The position numbers were made by a program, and so were the translations under genes. The notes under the pieces were generated by a model. It ran no database searches. It worked only from the letters and a program-made list of their open reading frames with translations, and was not told the DNA's origin. DNA of 64,000 nucleotides from Euptelea pleiosperma (taxonomy: Eukaryota; Streptophyta; Magnoliopsida; Ranunculales; Eupteleaceae): assembly GCA_035048495.1 (NCBI GenBank), contig CM068541.1:2363929-2427928 (forward strand), written 5' to 3'. The first letter of the stretch is position 1. Every line of letters begins with the position of its first letter. Positions 11,764 to 23,761 of the stretch are shown here, one piece after another.

Positions 11764-13379
11764 TAAATTTTTCCTGTTTTCAACATGTTTAATTGTTTAC
11801 TTGCTCACCCAAGAAAGTGTAAAGAGATTCCTGCAATAATACAAGAACGTAGGGCTAAGTATTTAATAAATTTGAGAGTTGTAGCTCCATGATTGCATGA
11901 ATTGGAAGCTGAGCGCTTTTCTGTTGGCACTGGTTTAAGCAAAACAGCATCTAAAATCATGATTTTCTTATTAAAAAAAAGGCCATAATCTGAACACGAG
12001 ATCCAATGCCTTTTGAATTGTCGAAGAAAGTTCCCTACTACTTTGACTAGAGTATACCAAGAATTCAAAAACAACAACGGGAGTATTATCACTAGCATTA
12101 CTGATAATCTTTAATTAATCGTAGCTTATTAACTTATTGCCGCCCCTCGTCCAAGATCCTGCTCTAACGGTCCGGCAACCATTCTTTTACGCACATTAAA
12201 TTAATCACCCCATGTTAGTATAATCACTAGCATTACCTTCCATAGTACCAGCTAATGGCGACACAAGATTAATATTAGGGTTTAGGCTGTTTAGCTGAAG
12301 GGTTTTGAATAAGTAATATATTAAAGGATATTTAACCATTTAAAAATAAAAAACATGTATTCTTTTCAGTGGGCCCAAATTAACTTACTACAAAACCCAC
12401 CAATAGAATTCCGATTTTAATCAAAACTAGCTGGTCCATGTGCTGGATTGCTGCCCACATATTGTGATTGTCACTGATCAAATCCTGGCCCATGGGATGT
12501 GACAATTGCCTCTGATTGAAAACTAGCTCACGTGTCATCATTGCATAGGCACCGCAAATGTTAGTTTCGTGTACCCTCAATAATCCAAATGTCGCTACCC
12601 CGAAAGCGCCATGAGCATATTCCGAATTGCTTAATTGCCTGCGAATACATGCATACGTACATGCATGCATGATGCATGCATGCAAGAGTTTATTACATAA
12701 ATTTATATATCGACATAAATATAGAGTTACCCCATGGATTTTAAATGTAGCTAGAAGGAAGAGGAGTCCTGTGTAATTTCAAAAGTTATAAAAAAAAAAA
12801 AAAAAAAGATAAAATTAGAAAAGATAATTACCATTAAGTCCTCAGAGAGAGGGTTTTAAGGGTTTAAAGAGTTGAAATGGAGAATTGAAATATGGTTATA
12901 TTTAATTATGAGAGAGAACAGGAGAAGAACAGTAGGAAGGTGGGATTAAGGGAGACAAGAGAGGAGAGCAGGGATTTGGGGGGTGATCGATAGAGAAAAA
13001 TGAGTTTGTTTTATCCTCACTGCCTCGAGAGGTTAAATTGGAGGGAAAGGAAGTCAACGGTCAAGGATATGCACTCCTGTCAATGTCTCCCAAATACACA
13101 CATTCTCACGTAAACATTCCCAACCCCACACCCTCTTCACCAAGCACAACGCACCCCACTTGCTCCCCTTCCCCTGCCTTTGTGCGCCCGTCTTCGTCTT
13201 CTCCACCCGCCAAGCAACTCTCCTTTTTTTTTAATGTTTTTTTCTTTCTCCCGCCATTTTTTTTCTTGGGAGGTTTTCCTCCTTCCTTCAATCTTAGCCG
13301 CTATTATTTGATTTTTTGAATTATTAATTTTTCACGTTCATTTGACTGGTCAACGACAGACCTAAATATTTTAGGGAGA
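11764..13379. other. Intergenic stretch, no gene recognised
   Basis: Includes a run of CATGCATG words at 12650-12684 (resembling RY motifs), poly-A at about 12790-12806, purine-rich and pyrimidine-rich strands at 12830-13300, and no recognisable protein. The ORF at 13038-13319 is S/P/F-rich low complexity. Confidence 0.5.
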
Positions 13380-13399
13380 AATACCGCGAATGGTTGTGT

Positions 13400-13645
13400 G
13401 ACACGTGACGGCACTTGAAATGAGCTAACCAAGTCAAAGAGAGGCAAGGGAAGACAAGCGGCGACATGGACGGGGAGGGACCACGTGTCAACGGGCGGGG
13501 ACATCCCCTGAAGAAGGTTGTGTTCTGACGTGTCCATGACATCACCCTGAGAGCCCTTTACCCAACAACCTCTCTTGATTTCTGAATTCCGGACACTCGC
13601 TTTCGGTGATCCCATTTTGGTTTTTGACACTTTGAAGACGTGGCA
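13400..13645. promoter_or_regulatory. Orphan G-box / ACGT cluster
   Basis: CACGTG at 13402-13407 and 13482-13487, with further ACGTG cores near 13527 and 13636, in a locally GC-richer segment. These are core binding sites of plant bZIP and bHLH factors. No coding region is visible next to it, so function is inferred only from motif density. Confidence 0.35.
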
Positions 13646-14049
13646 ATCCGTTCGGACTTCCTACCCAAAAATCGCCGATCCAATCAGTACATCTTTTTCC
13701 TGTTTCTTGGTAACTTTCCTCTCTTAGGTCAAAATAATCAATGTGATCTCATGATCACAACCATTGGATCTACCTTTTTATGGATCATTGGCTAGATTCT
13801 TCTTGTTCATCAATGAGAATGAAATAAATAAGAATGCTTCATTTTAAACTTGTGATTTGATCTCTTTGTGGGACCCATCAAATGGTGGGCCTACATATCC
13901 TCCATGTGTTTCACTTGTCCTATCCTAATATCATGCATATATGGGTCATATCTTTCTTGTATTTTTAGATTATCACTTAATCCTACTATTTTTAGAATGC
14001 CCTCCCTCAATCAGGAACCAGGTACTCTGTATCGAAAATATATATATTA

Positions 14050-14280
14050 GCACTACTACATATGTCGGTTCCGACTTCCGAGTCCTATCAGTTAGGTTCG
14101 ATTGAGTACGTACTAGCGTGTCAAGAACCCAAAACTTTCAATTTCTATCAATTCTAGGTCTAATCGGTTTCAGGTCTTTTCAGTTCTGGTTCTGAAATAG
14201 ATAGCTAAACTTGGACTAAAGATAATCGGTTTCAATTCCTTCGGGTATCAGTTATATGGGTACAAATTGACAATCTTAAT
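14050..14280. mobile_element. Candidate 'word' element with TCGGTTY motif
   Basis: About 230 bp enriched in TCGGTTC, TCGGTTTC, GGTTCGATT and related words. It resembles other word-filled elements here, but ends and duplication are not clear. Confidence 0.3.
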
Positions 14281-14974
14281 TTGATGATCGAATCTGATGA
14301 ACGGTAAAGGGTAAAGATAGTATACACGTATACTTACAAGTGTGTACAAGGTTTACACACTATAGATGCTCGGTGCCTTGTCCCTTCACACTATATTTTG
14401 CAAGAAGACATGGAAGTCGTCTGATTATACATTTTTTTCAGTTGCATGTCCATTTCTGCTTCCTTTATTGGTGTGATTAGGTTCTTCTGTTTAATGTCCA
14501 TTATCTTCCCATTTATTTGTCAAAGATGAGGGAAAAATTTTCCTACTTTTGCCAGACTCCTTTGCCTACCTCAATCATCTCCAATGGACTTATAAGATGG
14601 CTCTTTATGGTTTCCCTTAATAAGTTTTCTAGAAAATAAAACTTTTTTGAGAAAGAAATTATTTTCTTCAAACCATCTTTACCACTAGTTCAATATGACA
14701 TGTGGGTTTGTCGTTTAAAAGTTAAAGCTGACCCATTATTATTTTTGGAGAAGAGGGGGAAAAAAAATTATTTTCTTTCTTGAGGCACACAAAAGAAAAT
14801 AAATTTTACAGAAAATTAAGGAACTAACTTTCCCACCACTCCCACATGGAGAGAAGATTTGGAGGGAGACGTGCAAGTAATTAATTTCTCTGAAACAACT
14901 TTCCTTTTCCCAATATTATATTTCTTTGACTAAAATTTTCTCATTTACAATGCGCAACGGTAGTGTAGTTAAAG

Positions 14975-15333
14975 GAGTAAACCTTCGAAATGACACCTGC
15001 ATTCAGCCAATATGAACCACGTGGCTCATTCTTAAGTGGACACTAAACGTATGGATGTTTGGTCAATCACTAGGTGGACCTATGAACGAAATATAAAGTT
15101 GATCGCTGATTTCTAAGCGTTGGATTGAAGTTATTTTCATGTGTTGATTTTAACCGTAGGAATTTGAGCATTGTTTGGGTACAAATATCCAAAGCTGATT
15201 TTTGGTTTTTAGGTCCACCTAGTGATTGGCCAAACATCCTTACCGTTGGTGTCCTCTTAAGAATGTGCCACGTGGCTCATATGGGCTACAGTCAGCGGCG
15301 TTGCTGACTGCAGGTGTCATCGAAGGTTTACTC
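14975..15333. mobile_element. Foldback MITE, GAGTAAAAC family, copy 1 (carries G-boxes)
   Basis: 359 bp, palindromic over most of its length: GAGTAAACCTTCGA at the left, TCGAAGGTTTACTC at the right, and subterminal CCACGTGGCTC words near both ends. A degenerate 10-bp duplication flanks it (GTAGTTAAAG / GTAGTTGAGA, 7 of 10), compatible with a Mutator-like origin. It lies about 2.1 kb upstream of the GH3 start codon. Confidence 0.75.
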
Positions 15334-15726
15334 GTAGTTGAGAAGCACCACACATTATGAGTTGCCAAAATCACAGCCATTGATTCTGCTTACAGTTTTC
15401 CACCTGATGTTACAGCTGTCCGAGTTTTTGCCGAGGAAATGGCATCAAAGAGATGCTAACAATTCCCTAAACTACGTGAAGGCATAGATTTCTCATGAGC
15501 ACAAGTGTCACAAAACAACAATGTTAGGCAGCTGGCAGGTCCGACTAGTAAATCCGTACAAGCAACTCCAATGTATCGAGGAGAAAATTTTTGAAGGGGT
15601 GGAAGTTTAGAAGCGGCGAAGATGCGCCAATGGGATTCCACTAACTAAACTCGAGTTAAGCACTTGTTAACCATAGATAAACTTTTGAAAAAGGTTTTTG
15701 AAATAAAAAAAAAAAAGTATTTTCTC

Positions 15727-16076
15727 GTGGTTTTAAAAACGGCCGTTTAAACAGTAACGCCCCAAGCCCGTTTCCGTTAAAACAGTTTAAATACGTTTTA
15801 TCAGTTTTGAAAAAAACGGCCATTTTTTTGTTTCAACGGCCGTTAAAATCATTTCAACAGCCGTTTAATTCTGAAAATTTTATGAAAAAAAATAACCATT
15901 AAATTCGTTTAATTTCCGTTAAATTCTGTTTTTTTTTATAATTTTCAAATTTCAAAATTTGAATTCCAGCGCCATTTTTTTCCTTTTTTGCCCTGGCCGT
16001 TTCAATTTGTTTTAACGGCGTTTAAACGGTAACGCCCCCAGTCCGTTTAACCGTTAAAACGGCCTCCTTTAAACAT
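15727..16076. mobile_element. hAT-like 'word' element C (CGGCCGTTTAAAC word)
   Basis: About 350 bp starting GTGGTTTTAAAAAC and ending GGCCTCCTTTAAACAT, flanked by ATTTTCTC / GTTTTCTC (7 of 8). It is filled with ACGGCCGTTTAAAC and CCGTTAAA words in both orientations. A copy with the same word in opposite orientation is at 55888-56309. Confidence 0.65.
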
Positions 16077-16172
16077 GTTTTCTCTCTCTTTAACAACCGA
16101 CCAAAAGAAAAACTGCTTAGCCTTTTGACCGATTCTTTATTTACTTCACCTTTTGAACTCTTCTTCCTAACC

Positions 16173-16178
16173 GAGACA
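16173..16178 (-). promoter_or_regulatory. Canonical auxin-response element (TGTCTC on minus strand)
   Basis: GAGACA on the plus strand, 1.3 kb upstream of the GH3 start codon. GH3 genes are classic early auxin genes driven by ARF binding at TGTCNN. A single hexamer is weak evidence. Confidence 0.25.
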
Positions 16179-16341
16179 AACCATGGGAAAGACCAACGGA
16201 GCAAGAGTATGCAGATTGTTGTCTTCCAGCTAATTAATCTTAAGAGAGCAAACACAAGCAGACCTCTTGGATTTCCATAATTTTTTTCTAACTAACAGAT
16301 CAAGCACAAGCAGATCTGTTCGGTGTAAAAGGACGCTAATT

Positions 16342-16695
16342 GAGTAAAACTTCTGTCACAGAGTTGTGACAGAATCTTCTGTCAAACCGAACATGTGAGC
16401 CACGTGGCTCACTCTTAGTGGACGCTGACCGTAAGGATGTTTGGCCAGTCCCTGGGTGGACGTGCAAACCAAACTTCAACCTGATTAGTGATTTACAACT
16501 TTTGGATCTTTGCACCCAAATAACTCTCAATAGGCACAAATTCCTACCGTAAAAATCAACCCAGAAAATAACTTCAATCGAATCCCTTTAGAAATCGCTA
16601 ATCAGGCTGATTTCTGGCCAAACATCCATATGTTCAGTGTCCACTAAGAGTGTGCCACGTGGTTCATATTGTGTGTTGTGACAGAAGTTTTACTC
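16342..16695. mobile_element. Foldback MITE, GAGTAAAAC family, copy 2 (carries G-boxes)
   Basis: 354 bp with matching ends GAGTAAAACTTCTGTCAC and GTGACAGAAGTTTTACTC and subterminal GCCACGTGGCTC / GCCACGTGGTTC words. Its right end lies 784 bp before the GH3 start codon. No convincing target duplication is preserved. Confidence 0.8.
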
Positions 16696-16922
16696 TTTTT
16701 CCTGTCCTCCACTAAGGTAAGAATTACTTTTGGTTTTTTTTTTTGTTCTTTAGGTTGAAAAAGACGAGATAAAAAGGCAACTAAACTCTGGGTAAGCAGT
16801 TTCTGTTTTTTTTTATTGCTTAACCCGAGTTTAGTTGGTGGAATCCCATTGGCGCATCTTCGCCGCTTCAAACTTCCACCCCTTCAAAACACGAGGAGAA
16901 ATTGAAATTCTTAGAAAACGGG

Positions 16923-16928
16923 TGTCGG
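16923..16928 (+). promoter_or_regulatory. Candidate high-affinity auxin-response element TGTCGG
   Basis: TGTCGG, the sequence preferred by ARF DNA-binding domains, lies 405 bp upstream of the TATA box of the auxin-responsive GH3 gene. Confidence 0.35.
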
Positions 16929-17332
16929 CGGAGGGAACCCTTTTCTCGAGAAAGAGAACCGCTCTAACAAAATTACGGAAACTGCTGCCGGTTCTTTGAG
17001 GAACACCCGCGGTACAAGCACGCATGTACCCGGTGTACTTACAGCGGGTTTACCGGGTATTGCCCGTCGAACTCACCCTCTAGCTTTTTTTGAGAGAGTG
17101 GATTCCAGAATCCAAACGATTTGCCGGTTTTCCTTGTACGACAAGCACTAACACAGTAACACCTCCTCTCCGTCCACTATCTCAGGGAAGAAAATTTGAT
17201 TTTAAAATTGGTTAGTTAGCGTAGAAAGTCAAATAAAAAAAGATGAGTATATTTACGATATTGCCCCCAATAATGAGTCCTGTTGGTTTGAATCCTTGGG
17301 TGGAGTACGGCCACCCTTGCTTCCTTCCTCTT

Positions 17333-17338
17333 TATAAA
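17333..17338 (+). promoter_or_regulatory. TATA box of the GH3 gene
   Basis: TATAAA in the context TTTATAAATC, 140 bp before the ATG, followed by a CT-rich leader typical of plant 5' UTRs. Confidence 0.6.
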
Positions 17339-17478
17339 TCCCCTTCCTCTCCTTCCCCTACTACACACAGACCCTCTAGTCTCTTCTTCTCTTCATATTC
17401 AACCTCTCTCATTTCTTCTTCAGTTCTCTCTTTCTCTCTCTATAATCTCTACCCAGTTGTTCTTTCCCTGTTGAAACC

Positions 17479-19519
17479 ATGCCAGAAGCTCCAAAGAACC
17501 CATCAGCAGCGACGGATTATGTCGTCGACCGTGGTGTTGTTACTGATAAAAACAAGAAGGCACTTCAGTTTATCGAAGATGTTACGAGCAACGCCGACGA
17601 AGTTCAGAAGCGGGTGCTCGCTGAAATCCTCTCTCGCAGTTCTCATGTCGAGTACTTGCAGCGCTATGGGCTTAACGCCCGTATTGACCGGGAGACCTTC
17701 AAGAAGGTCATGCCTGTCATCACTTATGAGGATCTTCAGCCTGATATCAGCCGTATAGCCAATGGAGATAACTCTCCTATCCTCTGTGGACAACCCATTT
17801 CAGAGTTTTTGACTAGGTGGGTCTCCTCACTTTTATATATATATATGTAGAGATTTGATTTTTTTTTTTGTTTTTTTTATTAGGTTTTTAATGGGTTTTA
17901 TTTGTTTCATGTTGTAGCTCTGGAACTTCTGCCGGAGAGAGGAAACTAATGCCAACCATTGAAGAAGAGCTTGAGAGACGATCATTGCTTTACAGCCTTC
18001 TGATGCCTGTGATGAATCAGTTTGTTCCTGGTTTGGACAAAGCCAAAGGAATGTACTTCTTGTTTATTAAATCCGAAGCTAAGACTCCTGGGGGTCTAGT
18101 TGCTCGTCCGGTTCTAACCAGTTACTACAAAAGCTCACATTTTAAGAACAGGCCTAATGACCCATACACCAACTACACTAGCCCAAATGAGACCATTCTC
18201 TGCAATGATTCTTATCAAAGTATGTACTCCCAGTTGCTTTGTGGTCTTTACCAAAACAAAGAAGTTGTTCGAGTTGGAGCGGTTTTCGCTTCTGGTTTCA
18301 TTCGAGCCATCCGGTTCCTTGAAAAACACTGGACCCTTCTCTGCAACGACATCCGAACCGGTATAATAGACCCCCAAATCACCGACCCATCTGTGAGAGA
18401 AGCGGTCATGAAAATACTTAAACCCAATCCAAAGCTAGCAGATTTTATCGAGAAGGAATGTAGTAGGGAGTCATGGCAAGGGATCATAACAAGGTTATGG
18501 CCCAACACTAAGTATATCGACGTTATCGTCACTGGAACCATGTCTCAGTATATTCCTACTCTTGATTACTACAGCAATGGCCTCCCACTTGTTTGCACCA
18601 TGTATGCTTCCTCTGAGTGTTACTTTGGTCTCAACCTCAAACCTCTATGTAAGCCAAGTGAAGTCTCATATACCCTCATTCCCACCATGGCTTATTTCGA
18701 GTTCTTACCAGTACATAGAGACAATGGAATCACCAAATCAATCTCTGTACCCAAATCCCTGAACGAGAAGGAACAGAAAGAATTAGTCGATCTCGTTGAT
18801 GTCAAGCTCGGTCAAGAGTATGAACTAGTTGTCACCACATATGCTGGTAAGAAAACTACTAATTTTACAAAAAAAAAATTAATCTTTTACATAGATAAGG
18901 CTCTTACTAATTAACTTAATTTGATCTTACAGGACTCTATCGATATCGAGTCGGCGACGTTCTTCGAGTTGCTGGATTCAAGAATAAGGCCCCTCAATTC
19001 AACTTCATTTGCAGGAAGAACGTTGTTCTGAGTATTGATTCTGATAAAACTGATGAGGTCGAGCTGCAAAATGCAGTGAAGAATGCTACCAACCATCTTG
19101 TGCCGTTTGATGCATCTCTTGTTGAGTACACAAGTTATGCAGACACATCGTCCATCCCTGGCCACTACGTTCTATACTGGGAGCTTCGTCTCGACGGTGC
19201 AACAGCAGTTCCTCCTTCAGTGTTTGAGGATTGCTGCTTTACAATTGAAGAATCACTCAACAGCGTATACCGCCAGGGTCGTGTCTCAGATAAATCAATT
19301 GGGGCTCTCGAGATAAAGATAGTCGAGACTGGAACCTTCGACAAACTCATGGACTATGCGATCAGTCTTGGTGCTTCAATAAACCAATACAAGACACCTC
19401 GTTGTGTGAAGTTTGCTCCGATCATTGAGCTTCTTAACTCGAGGGTTCTTTCCAACTACTTCAGTCCAAAATGCCCGAAATGGGTACCGGGTCATAAGCA
19501 ATGGTGCAATCAGAACTGA
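17479..19519 (+). CDS. GH3.6: GH3 indole-3-acetic acid-amido synthetase (GH3.5/GH3.6-like)
   Basis: Three exons, 17479-17816, 17918-18846 and 18933-19519, with GT-AG introns of 101 and 86 bp, encode 617 residues (relatives about 590-612). The enzyme adenylates auxin and joins it to an amino acid such as aspartate in the cytosol, lowering free IAA; family members can also accept other acyl acids. Acyl-adenylate motifs are in place: [10 protein letters not shown] (113-122; many relatives have SSGTSGGERK), YASSE (342-346) and YRVGD (427-431). The start MPEAPK and the C-terminal [13 protein letters not shown] match the GH3.5/GH3.6 group II clade from memory. Both splice sites restore conserved text (EFLT|SSGTS and TYAG|LYRYR). 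The frame is open throughout, so the gene looks functional. Auxin induction is expected for the family; candidate TGTCNN sites are upstream. Confidence 0.95.
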
Positions 19520-21310
19520 AGAGAGAAAGTTCTAGAAGTTGTTTCAGTTGGTAGGTTCCATGGAATTCAATGGGAACAGAGCTGTTTCTGTGATCATCTT
19601 AGAGAGAAGGGGAAAAAAAAAATCTCTCTTTTTTTTTTTTTTAACAGTTGTTTAATATGCATAGGCTGTGTACAAAACAGTTCCTGTAGTTCCTGTTTAA
19701 GGAATTAGTAATTTTTTTTTTTTTTTGGAGCAAAATCTTAAATCTCCACTTTTTTTTTTTTCTTTCTTAATTCCAGCCAGGAATCCAGCCCACCAAACTC
19801 TCATGGACTATTAACTAAAACGGCAAAAACAAAACCAACCCATTTAAGCTTTTTTCTAGAAAAGCAAGAAAGCAAACCAACTTTTTATATTAAATAACTT
19901 CTTAGGTGAAATTTGAAAAGAAACAGACGAGTGACACACGCCGGAAAACTGACAACATGCCGGAAACTTTTGAAATTCCGATCATAAACAAGAACTGTCA
20001 AATGAGATAAATAAAGAGGAGACATGATCGTGAAAGAGATAATTCGAGCAGAAGTTGTTCCCTGTTTGTTCATCTGTGAAGAAACAAAAATTTAAAACGT
20101 TTACAGGATCATGTCGATGAAGAGTTTTACAAGTTTCAGAGAGACCCAGAAAAAGAGAGACAGTTTCAGAGACAACCTTCTCGAAAAAGCTTCACATGAT
20201 AATCAAGTTCTTATCAGATTAGCCAGAGAAAGAGATAGACATGGCAGAAGCAGCAACAAGGTCTGATATATACTCTGATTTGCAGGTAACGTATTCTGTA
20301 CGGCGTATAATACGTTATAATACGTATTTTTGTACACTATAGTTCCCCATTATCTTCTTAATTTTCTAATTGGTTACTTCAAGCAAGAAAAGACCCCACC
20401 TTTATATACGAGCCAATTCCTCGGAAGATCATCGGCGAGGAATACTTTGGGTAATGGATATATATATATAATCGGGTAATGGATATCTACACCACTGATA
20501 TGATACCAAACAAGCAAGCACTAATGCACTATCTCTGAAATAGTGTTGCAATTATTTATTTAGGGTCTGTTTGGTTGCTCCTGGTTAATGGATTTTTGAG
20601 ATGGAATTTTCCAAACGGGCCTTTAAGAGATAATTATGTTTGTCTAAACCATCTTAAAACTAATTAAAATCATGGCATGCCCATCAATGTAGACCCCACA
20701 AATCAAATCCTCTGGCGCGTGACTTCTTAAGTGGGCCCAAAATACATAAATGTCTCCAATGAGATCACCCTAACCATTCGATATAATCTTTTGCTTCTGG
20801 ATGGAAAATAGAACTGAAAGTCAATGGTTGGCGGTGATGTCCATGACTTAGATAGTTTGGTCCGTCTAATTAATTTGATTTTTCTTCTCTTTAAGATATG
20901 ACACCTGATGTGCAACCGTTGATGGTGAGATCCATAATTTAGATTGGGGGTCCATCCTTTTTTTTCTCTTTATAATATGACACCTTGCATGGGAAAATCA
21001 TCCATATATAGGAAGAAAAAAAAAACATGGGTATTTTAGTAACACACCCTTGAAATTTGAAAGTAATTAGTAATACCCCTTATACTTTCGAACTTTAGGA
21101 TTAGCCATATTGTCGTGGTTGAGATCAAATCCATCAATCTAATGTGAATGGTCAGATTTCAATTACTTTTTTTTTTCTGGAGAGTGCCGTAGGCACGGGC
21201 CATTTACTAGTATGCATATCAGCTCATGGTTGCAACACAAGGTGGTGTTGAATTGGGTTACAGGGTTGACTCCTTGCCTCTAGTGTTCTCATTCCAGATT
21301 GCTTTTTTTC
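19520..21310. other. GH3 3' UTR and intergenic stretch
   Basis: T-rich 3' UTR to about 19760, then AT-rich sequence. At 20288-20330 there is a small cluster of GTATAATACGT palindromic words. Near 20573-20630 a GGGTCTGTTTGG ... CCAAACGGGCC pair resembles a tiny Tourist-like remnant. No gene is seen. Confidence 0.5.
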
Positions 21311-21597
21311 TTTTTTGGTAATACCCCCTGATAAATCTTCTATATTGGTGAAATCCCCTTGAGTTTTCATTCTTTTGGTCTTTTGTCACCCTTGACTGCT
21401 TTTGATTAACCTAGTCAGAAATATAACTCCTCTTGCTCAAAAATTAGAAACTGCTTTTGGTTCTGTAGGTCCTTTCAATTCTTTGGTGACAGGACAATGA
21501 TGGTCAAAGACAGTCAAGGGGACCAGACCAAAAGAATGAAAACTCAGGGGGTTTCACTAATATAAAAGATTTATCAAGGGGGTGTTACAAAAAAATC
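21311..21597. mobile_element. Foldback MITE with ~75-bp inverted arms
   Basis: Left arm has ACCCCCTGATAAATCTT and TTGAGTTTTCATTCTTTTGG; right arm has CCAAAAGAATGAAAACTCA and GATTTATCAAGGGGGTGTTA. The arms continue into T-rich and A-rich edges, so exact termini are uncertain. Confidence 0.7.
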
Positions 21598-22247
21598 TTT
21601 AAACCCCTTCATATTAAGGTAATCTACTTGCTAAAAGAAATGCATGAAAATGAGATAGGATGAACATGGTCTAGTGTTTAGGATGTAAGATTTGTGAGCC
21701 AGCTGGACCCAAGTGTAGGAAAGTTCCAAGACATTTAAGTCAAAATTTATAAAGGGCAATGCTACTCTCAGTCTGATCTGAGAAAGGAAAGAAGAAGTGG
21801 CCCTACTTGGGGGGGAAAAATCTTCTTTATTGTTTTCTTTAGTTTATAAAGATCCTTTGCTTGTTGTACAAATCTTACTTTAGTAATAGTTTCCCTAAGT
21901 AGAGTAGGGTTTTACTTTGTAGTAGCTAAATATTATTTAAGACATTGTTTTAGTAAGCTGGGATTGTTAATCGACGCGGATCGATCGATATACCTACCGA
22001 TGAATTCCTCGAGTTATTCATAAAGGATTGGTCGACAGAGACTGATATGAATCAAAAAACCACAAATTTAACGAGGGACGAGGAAGCTTATCAGATTGCT
22101 CTCAAGATTGAATTCAATATAAATAGGTCAATGCATGACAACCATTGACTTTTGACCCGCTTTAATCAAAGTTAAATAAGATTAATTTGGTTGAAATATT
22201 TGTACACTTTGATCGTTTGAAGGAGTTGAGTATATAACATTTCATTA

Positions 22248-22342
22248 GAAGGTGCTAGCTTGCTCAGTTGGTAAAGCTTGTGGGTGATGATGACACCATA
22301 GACCTGGGTTCAAATCCCTCCTTCACTGAGTTATTGATATCT

Positions 22343-22373
<31 letters not shown>

Positions 22374-22397
22374 GTACCTATCAAAAAAAAAAAAAAG
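22248..22397 (+). mobile_element. tRNA-derived SINE
   Basis: 150 bp with a polymerase III A-box-like stretch (GCTCAGTTGGTAAAGC) and B-box-like stretch (GGGTTCAAATCCC), then two A-runs. ACATTTCATTA flanks both sides (22237-22247, 22398-22408). Because that motif also recurs inside the neighbouring tandem array, the duplication is likely but not proven. The tRNA-like head lacks a complete cloverleaf, so it is not a tRNA gene. Confidence 0.85.
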
Positions 22398-23025
22398 ACA
22401 TTTCATTATCTAACTTAGGGATTATATTCATTACATTTCATTATCAAAACAGGAATCTCGTTGCTTATATCGATGAGGAACTAAATTATAAGTTGCTTAC
22501 TCAACTTATAAGTGGAATTCTTCGTCGTATCGTAGTCATTGAAATATTTAGCACTGCTATTTGGTAAATCAAGAATCCGTGCTATTCTCTAATCACGAGA
22601 ATAATGTGCATTATAAATGTGAAGGGGTTTGGTATGTATACAACATTTCACTATCAAACTTAAGTATTAGATCCATAACATTTCATTATCAAAAAAATGG
22701 CATCTAGTTGCTTACATCAATGAGGAACTAAATGACGCGCGAAAAAAATTATTCAACTAAGAAGTGGACTTCGTTGTCGTATTATAGTCGTTGAAATACT
22801 AGCATTGCTACTTGGTACATTATCGAGAATCCATACTATTCTCTAATCACGAGAATACTAAGTACAGTAATTGTGAAGGAGAGTTGGGTATAAAACATTT
22901 CATTATCTAAATTAGGGATTATATCCATAAATTTCATTATCAAAAAGGGCATCTAGCTATTTGCTTACATCAATCAAGAATAAAATGACACGTGAAAAAA
23001 TTATTCAATTTAGAAATGGACAAGG
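22398..23025. repeat. Tandem array of ~245-bp units
   Basis: Units start at about 22398, 22643 and 22895 with ACATTTCAYTATC, followed by GGCATCTAGTTGCTTAC-like and TCTCTAATCACGAGAATA-like stretches. A further decayed unit follows at 23762-23965 after an unrelated insert. Confidence 0.8.
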
Positions 23026-23761
23026 TCTTCCTTATTGCACCAATAATCCCCTTTGCTCACCTTAAACCTTATCTCCTTGAAAAAGGCAGGACCACATTTA
23101 AAGATTTTCCTTCAAATAGTGCACTCGTAAGGAAACAGAAATCCCCCGCTTTCTTAACCGGGTTTTGTGCTCCCATATTTTGCTACTGTAACTGGCCTAC
23201 CACTTCTCTAAGAGAGCTTCATTCATATATATACCTCAAATTCTTCACACGTAAGCCACCCCTAGATTTATGTCAACACGCTACTTTTCAGTTGACAAGA
23301 ATACTGATTCCTCTCACCTCTATTATACCATAGAAAATCTCCAAAAAAATTTACTTTATTGATCATTTTCACCACACCCAGCTATAAAAATAATGAAAAC
23401 AGATAAAAAAAAAAAAGGCAAACTAGATAAGGTACTCTTGATTAGAACTACCTTACTTGACCCTTTTAGACAAATAGCTTATTACATTCTAATACTAGAT
23501 CCCAAAGAGTCTTATATCTATAATTGGCCCCCAACAAAAGCCCAATGTAGAAAATGGGAAACGACCCCACACCCAAATACACTAGCTGAATCTAAGATAT
23601 CCGCCACAATTCCTACTTTGAAGGCTTTACTTTAGGTCAAATTAATGCAATAGACCAAACACCACTTCAAAACAATAAGTCCCTCAAGAAACCTAACTGA
23701 CGTGATCGTATACTTTCTCCATATCAATTTTGCAATCCATCAGAAGTACTCTTGAATTTCT
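23026..23761. other. Unrecognised insert between tandem units
   Basis: About 735 bp separate the third and fourth units of the array. It has two short plus-strand ORFs with no family features. It could be a transposon fragment; no termini were found. Confidence 0.4.

Larger units (their letters stand above)
15581..16898. mobile_element. Long-TIR element (GAGAAAATTTTTGAAG family) hosting two nested insertions
   Basis: Inverted arms of about 70 bp (15595-15665 and 16820-16887) share GAAGGGGTGGAAGTTT, GATGCGCCAATGGGATTCCA and AACTAAACTCG. The right end is decayed. Inside are a hAT-like word element (15727-16076) and a GAGTAAAAC MITE (16342-16695). Shorter relatives lie at 27404-27567 and 63763-63907. 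It occupies -1.9 to -0.6 kb relative to the GH3 start codon. Confidence 0.7.

Noticed and set aside
11069..11766. Two similar ORFs around 11.1-11.7 kb
   Set aside because: The similarity comes from a non-coding tandem duplication; frames are not conserved and one runs into the MITE.
13038..13319. 93-codon plus-strand ORF rich in Ser/Pro/Phe
   Set aside because: Low-complexity reading of pyrimidine-rich DNA, with an overlapping antisense Lys-rich ORF and no family features.
22255..22330. Possible tRNA gene (A-box and B-box like text)
   Set aside because: No complete acceptor stem or cloverleaf; A-tails and flanking duplication mark a SINE.
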